From: Candidatus Harrisonbacteria bacterium
GTDB lineage: Bacteria > Patescibacteriota > Minisyncoccia > UBA6257 > 1-14-0-10-44-23
DNA length: 6,570 nucleotides
Direction: 5' to 3'
Assembly (NCBI GenBank): GCA_023244975.1
Contig: JAHFLG010000053.1
Location: 1 to 6,570, forward strand
In this document: positions 4,691 through 6,570 of the stretch, one piece after another
Numbering within the stretch: the stretch's first letter is position 1
How the letters are laid out: every line of letters starts with the position of its first letter
Made by a program: the position numbers and the translations under genes
Notes under the pieces: generated by a model
Told to the model about the DNA's origin: nothing
Seen by the model: the letters and a program-made list of their open reading frames with translations, nothing else
Databases searched by the model: none

Positions 4691-5119
4691 ATGGATGCGC
4701 GGCAACTTAAGGAACGAGTACGTAACACAGGGTTGCGGTTTACCAAGATCCGCGAGTCATTATTAGAGCTCTTGTTGGAAAGCGGAGCGCCTCTTTCCGC
4801 GCCGGCGTTACTAGGTCTTTTACATGCAAAAGGTATTACAGTAAACAAAACAACTATTTATCGTGAGCTAGATGCGCTGGGACAGCGTCAGATCATTCGT
4901 CAGGTACAGCTGGGTGGCCGGGCAGCTCAATACGAGATCATTGCCAGCGACCACCATCACCATCTTGTCTGTCTCGAATGCAAAAAGGTTGAAGACGTGG
5001 ACATGCTCAAAGACTTAGATCAGGAAGAAAAAAAGATAACGGCTAGCACGCAGTTTACGGTGACGAGCCATAGCCTCGAGTTTTATGGTATCTGCAAAGG
5101 TTGTAAAACGACTATATGA
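4691..5119 (+). CDS. zur: Fur-superfamily metal-responsive repressor, probably Zur
   Basis: The 142-residue protein has the Fur fold. A winged helix-turn-helix DNA-binding domain covers about 1-80, with recognition helix region NKTTIYRELDAL (52-63). A metal-binding dimerisation domain covers about 84-142. Two CxxC pairs, C94/C97 and C135/C138, form the structural zinc site. E82, H89, H91 and nearby H88, H90 and H127 match regulatory-site positions of the family; the usual HHHDH is HHHH here. The co-encoded ABC-3 transporter points to Zur, with Mur or Fur as alternatives. The ATG at 4691 sits at the predicted transcription start, so translation would be leaderless. Its TGA stop overlaps the ATG of the next gene (ATGA, 5116-5119). 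A perfect 7-1-7 palindrome in its promoter indicates autoregulation. Confidence 0.88.
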   Translation: MDARQLKERVRNTGLRFTKIRESLLELLLESGAPLSAPALLGLLHAKGITVNKTTIYRELDALGQRQIIRQVQLGGRAAQYEIIASDHHHHLVCLECKKVEDVDMLKDLDQEEKKITASTQFTVTSHSLEFYGICKGCKTTI

Positions 5120-5814
5120 ACGAACAGAACATTGTAGCTATCAATAATTTGAGCGTTCGATTCGGCGACCGCACGGTACTGAGTGGTATTACGTTTAATC
5201 TGGCGCGCGGCGATTTTTTAGGGGTTATTGGCCCCAATGGTAGCGGTAAAACAGTGCTGCTTAAGGCGGCTCTGGGCGAAGTTTCATATACCGGCTCCGT
5301 AGTCTGGGCAAGCGGCGTGAAGATCGGCTATGTGCCTCAGCATCTGGATCTTGATCGGTATCTGACCCTGACACTTGGGGATTTTATCCAGTTAAAGGCA
5401 CGTATACTAAACATACCGTTTTCCGAAATTACTAAAGTTATGACACTGGTCGGCCTCGGGAAGGAGTTATTGCCGCGGCCGCTCAATGTGCTTTCCGGCG
5501 GTCAGCTGCAGCGCGGTCTCATCGCGTTTGCGTTGCTCGGCAAGCCGGATATTTTGGTTTTTGATGAGCCGACCGCGAGCGTCGATAACCCCGGCGAAGA
5601 ACGAATCTATGAATTGCTGCACCGATTGCAGGATGATTTCGGACTTACGATTATGATTGTGTCACATGAACTCGATCTAGTCAGTCGTTTTGCCAATAAG
5701 ATCCTTTGTCTTAATCGTGAGATGATCTGCTATGGCAGCCCAGAGCATTCATTAAAACCAGAGGTTCTTGATAAGCTCTATGGCCATAGTATGCACATTC
5801 ACGAACTCAAATAA
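5116..5814 (+). CDS. znuC: ABC transporter ATP-binding protein for zinc/manganese uptake
   Basis: The 232-residue ATPase has all nucleotide-binding motifs: Walker A GPNGSGKT (39-46), Q-loop Gln75, signature LSGGQ (126-130), Walker B ILVFDE (146-151), D-loop ASVD (154-157) and H-loop His184. Length and sequence fit the ZnuC/MntA-type subunits that power ABC-3 family permeases from the cytoplasmic face. The C-terminus is His-rich (YGHSMHIHELK), consistent with metal-linked function though not proof of it. The gene overlaps the regulator by 4 bp (ATGA) and is followed by the permease after 3 nt, so the three are translationally coupled. Zinc is preferred over manganese or iron because of the linked Zur-like regulator. 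No solute-binding protein gene is in the window; it may lie downstream. Confidence 0.9.
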   Translation: MNEQNIVAINNLSVRFGDRTVLSGITFNLARGDFLGVIGPNGSGKTVLLKAALGEVSYTGSVVWASGVKIGYVPQHLDLDRYLTLTLGDFIQLKARILNIPFSEITKVMTLVGLGKELLPRPLNVLSGGQLQRGLIAFALLGKPDILVFDEPTASVDNPGEERIYELLHRLQDDFGLTIMIVSHELDLVSRFANKILCLNREMICYGSPEHSLKPEVLDKLYGHSMHIHELK

Positions 5815-5817
5815 TGT

Positions 5818-6570
5818 ATGCCCACTATTATTGCCATAGCTGCTATGCTTGCTGCCTCTGTTGCCGCGGGACTACTTGGTTCGTTCGCGCTGATGCGCCG
5901 GATGACCTTGGCTGCCGATTCGCTCAGTCACGTCGCCCTTCCCGGCATCGCGCTGGCGCTACTACTTAATGTTAATCCAGTTATCGGCGGTTTTGTTGCT
6001 TTGGTTGTTGGTGCGCTGATTATCTGGGGACTTGAGCGCAAAACTAAGGTTGCAACAGAAGCCCTTATTGGCGTTTTGTTTGCGGTCTCGCTGGCTATTG
6101 GCGCCTTACTTTCAACGCGCGAAGAGCTCTTGGATATATTATTTGGCAACGTTCACAGTTTAACAGCGATTGAAAGCATGATCGGTTTTGCTATTGCCGC
6201 AGTCGTTATCAGTATCCTCCTTTATATTCGTGATCGTCTGACCATTTCCATTCTTTCGCCAAGCATTGCCGCGACCATGGGCATTAACAACGCTCGACTA
6301 AGTCTTGTGTTTCTTATTTTGTTTGCCGCGGTCATTATGTTGGGATTAAAGTTTTTGGGCGTGTTACTGATGGGTTCACTCATTATCATTCCGGCCGCGG
6401 CAGCAAAAAATATTGCGCGCAATCTCAGCGGTGACTTGATCATTGCTCCCGCGCTAGCCGTGGCAGCGACGGCGATTGGACTTGTTGTTGCGCTGTGTAC
6501 CGGTCTGGATCTTGGACCAGTTGTGGTGTGCGTGAGCGCCGGCTTGTTCTTACTGAGTCTGTTTTTTGCC
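5818..6570 (+). CDS. znuB: ABC-3 family metal permease, 3' end beyond the window
   Basis: A continuous open frame of 251 codons runs to the window edge. The product is a multi-pass membrane protein. Diagnostic family segments are RRMTLAADSLSHVALPGIAL (27-46) near the N-terminus and LKFLGVLLMGSLIIIPAAAA (177-196), the coupling region towards the C-terminus. Hydrophobic helices are visible at about 3-25, 37-50, 55-70, 82-98, 121-137, 162-178, 180-197, 208-227 and 232-251, close to the family's full complement, so probably only a short tail is missing. The start is ATG 5818, since the ATG at 5814 is in another frame. It would import zinc, or possibly manganese, through the inner membrane, driven by the preceding ATPase. 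No Shine-Dalgarno is seen; reinitiation after the nearby stop at 5812-5814 is likely. Confidence 0.9.
   Translation, partial: MPTIIAIAAMLAASVAAGLLGSFALMRRMTLAADSLSHVALPGIALALLLNVNPVIGGFVALVVGALIIWGLERKTKVATEALIGVLFAVSLAIGALLSTREELLDILFGNVHSLTAIESMIGFAIAAVVISILLYIRDRLTISILSPSIAATMGINNARLSLVFLILFAAVIMLGLKFLGVLLMGSLIIIPAAAAKNIARNLSGDLIIAPALAVAATAIGLVVALCTGLDLGPVVVCVSAGLFLLSLFFA

Noticed and set aside
5814..5816. ATG overlapping the ATPase stop as the permease start
   Set aside because: It is in a different frame from the permease and does not give the ABC-3 family sequence.
5928..6443. Minus-strand frames within the permease gene
   Set aside because: They are antisense to a clear ABC-3 permease and have no family features or start signals.
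1..6570. CRISPR array, insertion sequence transposase or alternative genetic code
   Set aside because: No regularly spaced direct repeats, no transposase motifs, and TGA ends the Fur-family gene in a normal ATGA overlap.

Overview
The window looks like a piece of a small, compact bacterial chromosome. A Patescibacteria/CPR-type organism is my best inference. The grounds are short or overlapping intergenic junctions, almost no Shine-Dalgarno motifs, a predicted leaderless mRNA, tRNA genes without encoded CCA, and an ECF sigma / membrane protein / secreted protein cassette of a kind I associate with that group. No 16S or lineage-specific marker is present, so this remains an inference. TGA is used as a normal stop (end of the fur-family gene), so there is no sign of UGA recoding.

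Layout on the left, minus strand, read right to left. A three-gene operon comes first: an ECF sigma factor (4569-4018), a one-helix membrane protein that is probably its anti-sigma factor (4016-3606), and a secreted protein of unknown function (3628-2513). A 29-bp near-perfect inverted repeat (2429-2505) follows and runs into the likely ftsH promoter. Next come ftsH (2395-557), tRNA-Ile with the unusual anticodon UAU (527-456), and tRNA-Val(UAC) (441-370). Immediately after tRNA-Val is what I read as a complete phenylalanine transcription attenuator. It has a promoter (362-335), a 20-codon leader peptide with seven Phe (321-259), mutually exclusive RNA pairings, and an intrinsic terminator (232-206). 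Beyond the terminator is a cluster of hairpins, two of which share a CTGAGC...CGAAG signature in opposite orientations (118-200). After that comes the start of an unidentified gene (98 to the window edge) with the only strong Shine-Dalgarno in the window.

Layout on the right, plus strand. A Fur-superfamily regulator (4691-5119) overlaps an ABC ATPase (5116-5814), followed 3 nt later by an ABC-3 family permease (5818 to the window edge). Together they form a metal uptake operon, most likely zinc (zur-znuC-znuB), although manganese or iron cannot be excluded. A perfect 7-1-7 palindrome sits between the -35 and -10 of the regulator's promoter, which indicates autorepression of the whole operon by its own metal sensor.

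The sigma operon and the metal operon diverge from a shared 121-bp intergenic region (4570-4690). The functional themes are membrane protein quality control (FtsH), envelope signalling (ECF cassette), metal homeostasis, and translation supply (tRNAs plus the Phe-sensing leader). The most notable element is the Phe attenuator; the tRNA-Ile(UAU) and the 7-1-7 operator come next.
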